Part shown: in pieces, positions 34,874 through 42,391 of the stretch
How the letters are laid out: every line of letters starts with the position of its first letter
Numbering within the stretch: the first letter of the stretch is position 1
Source of the DNA: Sphingobium scionense
GTDB lineage: Bacteria > Pseudomonadota > Alphaproteobacteria > Sphingomonadales > Sphingomonadaceae
Direction: 5' to 3'
DNA: 64,000 bases
Assembly (NCBI RefSeq): GCF_014197035.1
Contig: NZ_JACIEU010000013.1
Span: forward strand, 62,001-126,000
Program-made: the position numbers and the translations under genes
Notes under the pieces: generated by a model
The model's database searches: none
The model's input: only the letters and a program-made list of their open reading frames with translations
What the model was told of the DNA's origin: nothing

Positions 34874-35983
34874 TTAGACTGGTTGTTTGAGGCTAGTCGC
34901 TATGGCCCATACGAAGGCGGCCAGTTCGCGGGCGATGGCGACGTTGACGACGTTTGCCGATTTGCCGGCGCGGGTCATACGGCGATGACGAGCACAGAGC
35001 CTGACCTGCGCCTTCCAGGCGATATCGCGGATCGACTGGTCGAGCCCCTGATTGCGTTTGAGTATGGTCTCTCCGATCCGCGCCGGGAGTCTGTAAGTCC
35101 AGGCACTCTCGACCAGCATGCGTCGCGCACGAGTATTCCCGGCCTTGGTGATGTTTCCACGCGCGGTTTTGGCGCCGGAAGAATGCTCGCAAGGCACCAG
35201 GCCGAGGTAGGCCATCAACTGGCGGGGGTTGGCGAAACGGTGGAAATCGCCAATCTCGGCCACGATGGTGATCGCCGCGATCAGGGCAATCCCACGCAAG
35301 GCCTGGATAACAGTCACGACCGGCGCCAATGACCACGACGGCACCAATGCCTCCATCTGCCGGGCAAGCCGATCCCGGCGGGCCTCGGCTTCATCAACGA
35401 CCTGGACCATCTCCTCGAAAGCAATCTGGCGGGCAGGATGTTCGAAGCCTTGGGCTGCCAGCCATCGGCGATGCTTTCCGGTCCAGTGATTGCCGGCGCT
35501 GTATATCCGGCTTTGGCGCAGCAAAAAGCCCAGCACCTGCTGGCGGGTCCGGCGCAATCCCTGCATCGCCATCTGGCGGGCCCGGCACAAGTCCCGCATG
35601 GCCTCATGAGCTTCGTCCAGCACCTACACTGCGGTCAGTTCGGCGGAACGAAACAGCGCGGCAATAGCGGTGGCGTCGCGACGATCGGTCTTTACCCGAT
35701 CGCCGGGACGTGTCGGAATGAGTGAAGGAGCAACGACAACGCACTCGTGGCCGAGCTGCGTGATCTGGCGATGAAGGCCGTAGCCGCACGGCCCCGCCTC
35801 GTAGCAGAATGACAAACGGGCATGACGTGCCGCCAGCTTGGCAACCATCTTCGCCACTGCTGTAGGATCACTGGATATCTCACCGATGTAGCGGACCTCC
35901 CCGCGCCGACCTGCCTCCGCGACCGATACCGCTATCGTCTTTTTGTGCGTGTCCATCGCTACATATGTCGTAGAATATTCCAT
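34874..35983 (-). pseudogene. IS110-family transposase with an in-frame amber stop
   Basis: From MEYSTTYVAMDTHKKTIAVS at 35983 to SLKQPV at 34874 there is a full-length IS110 transposase in one frame, except for TAG at 35624-35626 in the sequence ELTAV-stop-VLDEAHEAMRD, where relatives usually have an extra residue such as tryptophan. Domains: DEDD N-terminus (TDRRDATAIAALFRSAE) and C-terminal Tnp domain (ALRGIALIAAITIVAEIGDF, RQLMAYLGLVPCEHS). The single stop separates the two domains. About 30 bp lie between the stop and the IS481 site; the 5' flank (35984-36180) is the likely leader. Confidence 0.82.
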
Positions 35984-36201
35984 GGCTCGTCTCCCATGCA
36001 TGAGGATAGGACCTGATCTTTGGTCAACCCTCGATACTGCATGCCGGGGACGAGCTACCAACCGCGAACATAGCGTCTCAAATACTTATGGGTAATCGCA
36101 AGCCTCACCGGATGGCTACGATCATAACAAAACCCGATCGTACACCATTACGAGAGCGTTCTGACGCTGCCTCTAATCGGTCAAAACGCTCATGATGCGG
36201 A
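35984..36201. other. 5' non-coding flank of the IS110 pseudogene
   Basis: No gene lies between the IS110 transposase start and the end of the CoA-synthetase gene. In IS110-group (not IS1111) elements the guide RNA is encoded upstream of the transposase, so part of this 218 bp may be a dead bridge-RNA leader. The outer boundary of the element is not identifiable. The 3' end of prpE begins at 36202. Confidence 0.3.
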
Positions 36202-38133
36202 TCAATCACTTACCCGCTTCAGCGAATGAGGGTCGTTAAGTCCCGCTTCTTCCGCAAAAACCGCCGCAAGCTTGGCTGGCGTTTCCGGCTCGTCAATTGT
36301 CGCGGGGATATCGAAGGGTTCGCGGTTCACGATCTTACGGAGCAGGCTACGCAAGATCTTGCCAGAACGGGTCTTGGGCAATTGCTCAACGACCAGAACT
36401 GCCTTCAGCGCCGCGATAGCCCCCAGTTCGCTGCGCACGGAAAGGACTGAGCGCTCGACAAGGCTCTTGTCCGTCGCATAGCCGGCTTGCGGGGTGACGA
36501 AAGCAATCGGTACCATACCTTTGAGGTTATCGTCCGCACCGACGACGGCGCATTCAGCGACACCTGGTTGCCGCGACACGATCTCTTCCATCTGTCCGGT
36601 CGACAGCCGATGACCGGCGATGTTGATGATGTCGTCGGTTCGTCCCATGATGTGCATGAAGCCCTCACTGTCGCGAAAGCCTGCATCACCGGTTTCGTAG
36701 TACCCAGGGAACGTCTCGAAATTTCGGACAAACGTGGCGTTGTTGTTCCACAGCGAACGGAAGGTGCCGGGCGGCAGCGGGGTTTCGATAACGACATTGC
36801 CGCTTGCCCCGTCGGGCAGAGCAAGTCCATCGTCATCGAGGATGGCGAACTGGTAACCGGGCACCGGAAAGCCAGCGCTGCCAGGCTTGCGGCGCAGGTC
36901 CCCCATCGCGAAGCATGAAGCGATGGCCGGCCAGCCAAGCTCGGTCTGCCACCAGTGATCGATCACCGGCAAACCGCTTAACCGCTCCAGCCACGCGATC
37001 GTTTCCGGGTCCGCGCGTTCTCCGGCCAGAAACACCGCGCGGCACGCTCCGGTGCCAATCTCCTTCAGGAACCGGGCATCGGGATCTTCCTTGCGGATCG
37101 CCCGGATGGCGGTCGGCGCAGTGAAGAAACTCTTGACATTATGGCGCGCTATGGTCCGCCAGAACGTGCCGGGATCGGGTGTGCCGACAGGCTTGCCTTC
37201 GAACAGGACGGTCGTGGCCCCAACCAGCAGCGGGGCATAGACGATGTAGCTATGCCCCACCACCCAACCGACGTCCGAGGCAGCCCAGAACGTGTCCCCT
37301 GCCCCGATGCCATAGATGTTGGCCATCGACCACGACAGGGCCACGGCATGTCCGCCATTGTCGCGCACCACACCCTTGGGAGTTCCTGTGGTGCCCGAAG
37401 TGTAGAGGATGTAGAGCGGATCGCCGGAGGCGAGAGGAACGCATGGAGGCACCGGCATATCGGCGGTCCTCCGCCGCAGATCGTGCCAGTCAATGTCTCG
37501 GACGGGCATCAAGTCCGCGGTTAGCTGTTCGCGCTGGACCAGGACGACATGCTCGACCGAGTGGGCGGCAAGGACCAGCGCTTCGTCGACCAACGGCTTG
37601 TAGGCAATGGTGCGGCTGCCCTCGATTCCGCACGAAGCGGTGAGCACCAGTTTGGGGGTGGCATCGTCGATCCGCTTGGCCAGTTCGGGTGGGGCGAACC
37701 CGCCGAACACAACGGAATGGATCACACCGAGCCGCGCGCAAGCCAGCATCGCGAAAACCGTCTCGGGGATCATCGGCATGTAGAGGATTACCCGATCCCC
37801 TTTTTTCGCGCCGAGGCTCGCCAGCATCGCCGCCGTACGTTCGGTTTCATGCAGCAGTTCGCGGTAGGTGTAATGGCGGATGGTTCCGGTTACCGGGCTG
37901 TCATAGGCAAGCGCCAGCGCATCGCCGCGTCCGGCCTGGACATGCCGGTCGAGGCAATTGTGGCATGTGTTCAGGATGCCTTCGGGAAACCAGCCCATGC
38001 TTTGGTCGTGGGCGCGCGGCGGATTTTCGACCCAGTCGATCGCCTTTGCGGCCTCGAGCCAGAATTGGTCAGGGCGGTTTGCAGCCCACCGCACTGCGCC
38101 ATCGTAGGCCATCGCCCCGGTCTCATCACTCAT
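36202..38133 (-). CDS. prpE: Propionyl-CoA synthetase (PrpE-type acyl-CoA ligase)
   Basis: A 643-residue AMP-forming acyl-CoA synthetase. Motifs: YILYTSGTTGTPKGVVRDNG (P-loop), DHWWQTELGWP (adenylate binding), YYETGDAGF, and the C-terminal PKTRSGKILRSLLRK with the acylation-regulated lysine. The RDNGGHAVAL stretch and length match PrpE rather than acetyl-CoA synthetase. It activates propionate (or a similar short acid) to its CoA ester. The start overlaps the stop of the DMT transporter by four bases (ATGA), so the two are co-translated. In this cluster it may recover a short acid released by ring cleavage. No 2-methylcitrate genes are nearby. Confidence 0.9.
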   Translation of the reverse strand: MSDETGAMAYDGAVRWAANRPDQFWLEAAKAIDWVENPPRAHDQSMGWFPEGILNTCHNCLDRHVQAGRGDALALAYDSPVTGTIRHYTYRELLHETERTAAMLASLGAKKGDRVILYMPMIPETVFAMLACARLGVIHSVVFGGFAPPELAKRIDDATPKLVLTASCGIEGSRTIAYKPLVDEALVLAAHSVEHVVLVQREQLTADLMPVRDIDWHDLRRRTADMPVPPCVPLASGDPLYILYTSGTTGTPKGVVRDNGGHAVALSWSMANIYGIGAGDTFWAASDVGWVVGHSYIVYAPLLVGATTVLFEGKPVGTPDPGTFWRTIARHNVKSFFTAPTAIRAIRKEDPDARFLKEIGTGACRAVFLAGERADPETIAWLERLSGLPVIDHWWQTELGWPAIASCFAMGDLRRKPGSAGFPVPGYQFAILDDDGLALPDGASGNVVIETPLPPGTFRSLWNNNATFVRNFETFPGYYETGDAGFRDSEGFMHIMGRTDDIINIAGHRLSTGQMEEIVSRQPGVAECAVVGADDNLKGMVPIAFVTPQAGYATDKSLVERSVLSVRSELGAIAALKAVLVVEQLPKTRSGKILRSLLRKIVNREPFDIPATIDEPETPAKLAAVFAEEAGLNDPHSLKRVSD

Positions 38134-39089
38134 GGTTTCCGCTCTCCCCTGTTTTCCGTCTGGCCTGCTGCTGCTCGGCGCGATACGAATATCGCGGCCA
38201 AGACAATGGCCGCTCCGACCATGTGATAGGTTTCAAGTCTCTCTCCCAACAGCAGCACCGCCAAGAAAACACCGAACACCGTGGGGAGATTCATGTAGAC
38301 GCCGACTCTTACTGAACCGATCAGGATTACCGCACGGTTGAAGAAGGCATAGGCAATCAGCGAAGGAAAGATGCCTACATAGAGCACCGCGCCAATCACT
38401 TCAATTTGTGGCTTGGCGACCCCGCCATCGGCCAGGCTCACCAGGTAAGGTACAGCCAGCGTTCCCATGCCGACCGCGAACAGCACAGCGAGCAGAGTGA
38501 TGTGGTGTATGGCGGGCACCTTGCGCAAGAACGTCGCGTAGGCCGAGTACAGGAAGACCCCGGTCAGGGCGAGCAAGTCGCCATGGTTGAGTCCGCCAAG
38601 ATGCAACGCGAAAGGCTGCCCTCTGGTCACGATCCAGACGACTCCGGTAAGAGACAGCGCCGCACTGGAAACCAGCAGCGGTCTGATCCGCTCCCCGAAC
38701 AGAATGCTCGGCATGACCAAGGTCATGATCGGCATGGTCGATTGCAGCAGCAGGCTGTTGGTGGCTGTGGTGAGTTGCAGGCTCCAGTAAACGATGAAGG
38801 CGAACACCCCCACGCCGAACACGCCCAGCACCGCCAGCAGGCGCCAGGAATCGCGCAGGACCCGACGATCGGCCACGACGTGCCGCCAGGCAAAGGGCAG
38901 AACGAATAGCAACGCGACCACCCAACGCCAAAAGGCCAGCGCCAGAGGAGAAAGCAAGTCGCGCGCCGCCCGGCCCACGATGGGGTTCAGCGCCCAGAAT
39001 AGCGAAGCGAGAGAAAGCAACAAGACTGGTGAGCTCCATACGTAACGAAGGGCCTGCCGCCATCCAGAAGAACCATTGCCAGTACCCAT
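38130..39089 (-). CDS. DMT-superfamily (EamA) transporter
   Basis: A 319-residue inner-membrane protein with about ten transmembrane helices in two EamA repeats. The first starts SPVLLLSLASLFWALNPIVG, with the conserved LAFWRWVVA helix. The second begins near HGDLLALTGVFLYSAYATFL. It would move a small organic solute in or out of the cytoplasm. It is divergent from the ring-hydroxylating oxygenase (129 bp between starts) and directly upstream of prpE, so it may import the substrate or export an intermediate; direction cannot be read from sequence. Confidence 0.85.
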   Translation of the reverse strand: MGTGNGSSGWRQALRYVWSSPVLLLSLASLFWALNPIVGRAARDLLSPLALAFWRWVVALLFVLPFAWRHVVADRRVLRDSWRLLAVLGVFGVGVFAFIVYWSLQLTTATNSLLLQSTMPIMTLVMPSILFGERIRPLLVSSAALSLTGVVWIVTRGQPFALHLGGLNHGDLLALTGVFLYSAYATFLRKVPAIHHITLLAVLFAVGMGTLAVPYLVSLADGGVAKPQIEVIGAVLYVGIFPSLIAYAFFNRAVILIGSVRVGVYMNLPTVFGVFLAVLLLGERLETYHMVGAAIVLAAIFVSRRAAAGQTENRGERKP

Positions 39090-39146
39090 CAGAACGAACG
39101 GTCCGTCACTCTCAATCCCACTTGCGTGGCATCGGCTTTTTGCATA

Positions 39147-39175
39147 TCGTACATCGCATTGCCCTTAGTGTACGA
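39147..39175. promoter_or_regulatory. Candidate operator in the divergent transporter/oxygenase promoter
   Basis: Perfect 7-bp arms TCGTACA (39147-39153) and TGTACGA (39169-39175) face each other across 15 bp, midway between the divergent starts at 39089 and 39219. GTAC-centred half-sites of this kind are used by GntR/FCD and IclR regulators. No regulator gene is in this cluster, so control would come from elsewhere. Confidence 0.45.
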
Positions 39176-39218
39176 ATCTGCAGACGACAACCGCAGTTCG
39201 TGAAAACCGGAGAGAGCC

Positions 39219-40583
39219 ATGAGCAGCGACGCCACACTCGTAGACACCGTGAATGCCAGCCAATCCCGTCAGGTGTTTTGGGATGAAGATGTTTACGCTC
39301 TTGAAATAGAGAGGATTTTTTCACGCGCTTGGCTGATGCTCGGTCACGAATCGCTTGTGCCCAAGCCGGGCGATTTCATCACCACCTATATGGCCGAAGA
39401 CAAGGTCATCCTCTCGCACCAAAGCGACGGGACATTCCGCGCCTTCATCAACTCCTGCAGCCATCGCGGCAACCAGATCTGCCACGCCGACAGCGGAAAT
39501 GCCAAGGCGTTCGTCTGCAATTACCATGGCTGGGTGTTCGGCCAGGATGGATCGCTGGTCGATGTCCCGCTCGAGTCGCGCTGCTATCATAACAGCCTCG
39601 ACAAGCAGAAATTGGCGGCGAAGTCCGTTCGGGTTGAAACCTACAAGGGTTTCATTTTCGGTTGCCACGATCCCGAAGCGCCCAGCCTGGAGGACTATCT
39701 GGGTGAGTTCCGCTATTACCTCGATACCATCTGGGAGGGTGCCGGCGGCGGAATGGAATTGCTTGGCCCCCCGATGAAGAGCCTGCTCCAGTGCAACTGG
39801 AAGGTACCGGCCGAGAATTTCATCGGCGATGGTTATCACGTCGGCTGGACCCATGCCGCCGCGCTCAGCCAGATCGGCGGCGAGTTGGCTGGCCTGGCGG
39901 GCAATCGCGCCGACATTCCCTTCGACGATCTCGGCCTGCAGTTCACGACCCGGCACGGTCACGGCTTCGGGGTGATCGACAATGCCGCGGCCGGACTCCA
40001 CATCAAGCGGGAGGGCTGGACCAAATTTCTCGAGGACACGAGGGGTGAGGTGCGCCGCAAGTTCGGCCCGGAGCGCGAACGGCTCTATCTGGGGCACTGG
40101 AACTGCTCGATCTTCCCAAACTGCTCGTTCCTCTACGGGACCAACACCTTCAAGATCTGGCATCCACGCGGACCGCATGAAATCGAGGTGTGGACCTATA
40201 CCATAGTTCCGCGCGATGCCGATCCAGCTACCAAGAGCATGATCCAGCGCGAAGCGATCCGCACCTTCGGCACCGCCGGGACGCTGGAAAGCGACGATGG
40301 CGAAAACATGTCTTCGGCAACCTACATCAACCGAGGCGTGATCACGCGCAATGGCAGAATGAACTCCACGATGGGGGTCGGCTACGAAGGGCCGCATCCA
40401 GTCTATCCAGGCATCGTCGGGATCAGCTTCATCGGCGAAACCTCTTACCGGGGCTTTTACCGGTTCTGGAAGGAAATGATCGATGCACCCGATTGGGCTA
40501 GCGTGAAAGCAAATGACGACACTTGGGATTCGGTTTTCCCGAACCGCAATTTCTGGAACGAGAAGCTTAACGCGGCCGAATGA
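39219..40583 (+). CDS. Ring-hydroxylating dioxygenase, alpha (large) subunit
   Basis: A 454-residue Rieske non-haem iron oxygenase alpha subunit. The Rieske ligands are C80-x-H82 and C100-x2-H103 (CSHRGN, CNYHGW). The catalytic iron site lies in AENFIGDGYHVGWTH (H207, H212, with the preceding acidic residue bridging). The length and the beta-subunit neighbour place it with the benzoate/biphenyl/naphthalene-type dioxygenases that insert O2 into an aromatic ring as a cis-diol. GGAGAGAG precedes the start. Ferredoxin and reductase genes are absent, so electrons must come from partners encoded elsewhere. Substrate unknown. Confidence 0.9.
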   Translation: MSSDATLVDTVNASQSRQVFWDEDVYALEIERIFSRAWLMLGHESLVPKPGDFITTYMAEDKVILSHQSDGTFRAFINSCSHRGNQICHADSGNAKAFVCNYHGWVFGQDGSLVDVPLESRCYHNSLDKQKLAAKSVRVETYKGFIFGCHDPEAPSLEDYLGEFRYYLDTIWEGAGGGMELLGPPMKSLLQCNWKVPAENFIGDGYHVGWTHAAALSQIGGELAGLAGNRADIPFDDLGLQFTTRHGHGFGVIDNAAAGLHIKREGWTKFLEDTRGEVRRKFGPERERLYLGHWNCSIFPNCSFLYGTNTFKIWHPRGPHEIEVWTYTIVPRDADPATKSMIQREAIRTFGTAGTLESDDGENMSSATYINRGVITRNGRMNSTMGVGYEGPHPVYPGIVGISFIGETSYRGFYRFWKEMIDAPDWASVKANDDTWDSVFPNRNFWNEKLNAAE

Positions 40584-40627
40584 GCGCCCCAAGCGGTGGT
40601 TCGAAAATCATAGAATAAGGAGAGAAT

Positions 40628-41152
40628 ATGTCGTCTGAACAAGTTCCGGTGACGCCGGACGTTCACTATGATATCGAAGCGCACTATCGCGCTGAGGTCA
40701 GAATGTTTCAAACCGGGCAGTACCGGGAATGGCTCCAGGGAATGGTCGCCGAAGACATCCATTACTGGATGCCAATCTATGAACAACGGCTCACCAGGGA
40801 CCGGCGCCCCGACCCGACGCCTGACGATGCGGCAATCTACAACGACGATTTCGGAGAGCTCAAGCAGCGCGTCGAGCGGCTTTATTCAGGCCAGGTATGG
40901 ATGGAGGATCCGCCGTCTAAGATACGGTACTTCGTTTCGAATGTTGAAGCATTCGAGGCCGGTAACGGCGAATTGGACGTTCTGTCGAACATCCTTGTGT
41001 ACCGCAACCGCCGCCAGACGGAAGTGACGGTGCATACGTTGGGGCGCGAGGACAAGCTGCGTCGGGATGGTAACGGCTTCAAGGTCTTCCGGCGTAAGCT
41101 CATCCTCGATGCGAGAGTCACGCAAGACAAGAACCTGTATTTCTTTTGCTAA
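40628..41152 (+). CDS. Ring-hydroxylating dioxygenase, beta (small) subunit
   Basis: A 174-residue protein of the NTF2-like cone fold. Typical landmarks: a start helix (HYDIEAHYRAEVRMFQTGQY), IHYWMPIYEQRLTRD, and the C-terminal KVFRRKLILDARVTQDKNLY, which resembles the FxRRxxxLD end of dioxygenase beta subunits. It is structural and packs with the alpha subunit as a3b3. It lies 44 bp after the alpha gene, with AAGGAGAG upstream, in one operon. Confidence 0.88.
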   Translation: MSSEQVPVTPDVHYDIEAHYRAEVRMFQTGQYREWLQGMVAEDIHYWMPIYEQRLTRDRRPDPTPDDAAIYNDDFGELKQRVERLYSGQVWMEDPPSKIRYFVSNVEAFEAGNGELDVLSNILVYRNRRQTEVTVHTLGREDKLRRDGNGFKVFRRKLILDARVTQDKNLYFFC

Positions 41153-41187
41153 TAACGCGCGATTGCCAAAAACCCGGGAGAATATGC

Positions 41188-42285
41188 ATGGAAGCCTACG
41201 CCGCGATCATTGAACGCCAAGGCGGAGAATTCGTCCTCGATAACGTATCGATCGAAGACCCCCGCGATGGTGAGGTGCTCGTCAAGGTTGCGGCGGCGGG
41301 CATATGCCACACCGACCTGACCGTCCGCGACCAGTATTACCCGACCCCGCTGCCGGCCGTGCTCGGCCATGAAGGTTCCGGCGTCGTCGAAAAGGTCGGC
41401 CGTGGGGTTTCCACTGTCAAGCCGGGCGATAAGGTGGTTCTGTCGTTCAGCTATTGCGGCACCTGTCCGGCTTGCCTCAAGGGGCATCAGGCCTATTGCC
41501 CCAGCCTTTTCCCGCTCAATTTCATGGGCCGCCGGCTCGACGGATCGACCCCGATCACCCGCAACGGCGAGGACGTGAACGCCTGCTTCTTCGGTCAGTC
41601 CTCATTCGCGACCTATTCGATTGCGAGCGAGAACAATTGCGTCAAGGTTGCTGACGATGCCGAGATCGAATTGCTCGGCCCGCTGGGCTGCGGTATCCAG
41701 ACAGGCGCGGGCGCAATCCTCAATTCGCTGCGGCCGGCTCCAGGTGCCTCGATTGCGATCTTCGGCGTCGGCTCGGTCGGTCTCAGCGCAGTGATGGCCG
41801 CCAAGTCATCGGGCTGTCTCAAGATCATTGCGGTCGATCGCAACCCGGCTCGGCTCGAAGTCGCGCGCGAACTTGGTGCAACCGATGTGATCGACGCGTC
41901 GACCACCAATGCCCAGGAAGCGATTGTCGCGATGACCGGCGGCGGTACCGATTTTGCGATGGACACGACCGCGATCCCGCAGGTGCTGCGTTCAGCGGTC
42001 GAAAGCACCCACAACATGGGGGAAACCGCAGTCGTGGGCGGCGCCAAGCTGGGCACCGAATTTTCGCTTGATATGAACAACATCCTGTTCGGTCGCAAGC
42101 TGCGCGGGGTAGTGGAAGGCTCCAGCACGCCGCAGGTGTTCATCCCGCAGCTGATCGCGATGCAGAAGGCCGGCCTGTTCCCATTCGAGAAGCTCTGCTC
42201 GTTCTACGATTTCGATCAGATCAACCAGGCTGTCGAAGACACCGAAAAAACTGGCAGCGCGATCAAGGCCATCCTCCGGATGTAA
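41188..42285 (+). CDS. Zinc-dependent alcohol dehydrogenase (aryl-alcohol type)
   Basis: A 365-residue medium-chain dehydrogenase. The catalytic zinc is bound through AGICHTDLTVRDQYYP and GHEGSGVVEKVG. The structural zinc cluster is CGTCPACLKGHQAYC, and the Rossmann motif is FGVGSVGLSAVMAA. The pattern FPLNFMGRRLDGS followed by FFGQSSFATY is typical of benzyl/aryl-alcohol dehydrogenases. It oxidises an alcohol to an aldehyde with NAD+. I start at 41188 (GGGAG 7 bases upstream), not at an in-frame codon inside the beta-subunit gene. A 12-bp hairpin follows its stop. Confidence 0.88.
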   Translation: MEAYAAIIERQGGEFVLDNVSIEDPRDGEVLVKVAAAGICHTDLTVRDQYYPTPLPAVLGHEGSGVVEKVGRGVSTVKPGDKVVLSFSYCGTCPACLKGHQAYCPSLFPLNFMGRRLDGSTPITRNGEDVNACFFGQSSFATYSIASENNCVKVADDAEIELLGPLGCGIQTGAGAILNSLRPAPGASIAIFGVGSVGLSAVMAAKSSGCLKIIAVDRNPARLEVARELGATDVIDASTTNAQEAIVAMTGGGTDFAMDTTAIPQVLRSAVESTHNMGETAVVGGAKLGTEFSLDMNNILFGRKLRGVVEGSSTPQVFIPQLIAMQKAGLFPFEKLCSFYDFDQINQAVEDTEKTGSAIKAILRM

Positions 42286-42302
42286 GGACCGTGTTCGCCA
42301 GC

Positions 42303-42331
42303 CGCCTTGCCGCCCGTGTGGCGGCAAGGCG
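42303..42331 (+). terminator. Strong stem-loop after the alcohol dehydrogenase
   Basis: A perfect 12-bp stem (CGCCTTGCCGCC with GGCGGCAAGGCG) closes a 5-base loop, CGTGT. It starts 18 bp after the dehydrogenase stop and ends 60 bp before the PPDK start. There is no T-run after it, so it may attenuate, protect the upstream mRNA or terminate only partly rather than act as a classical terminator. Confidence 0.5.
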
Positions 42332-42391
42332 CGGCATGCCCGGGGACATGTTTGGCAAGAGCGGCACATTCCCCGGGGAAACTAGCAGCAA

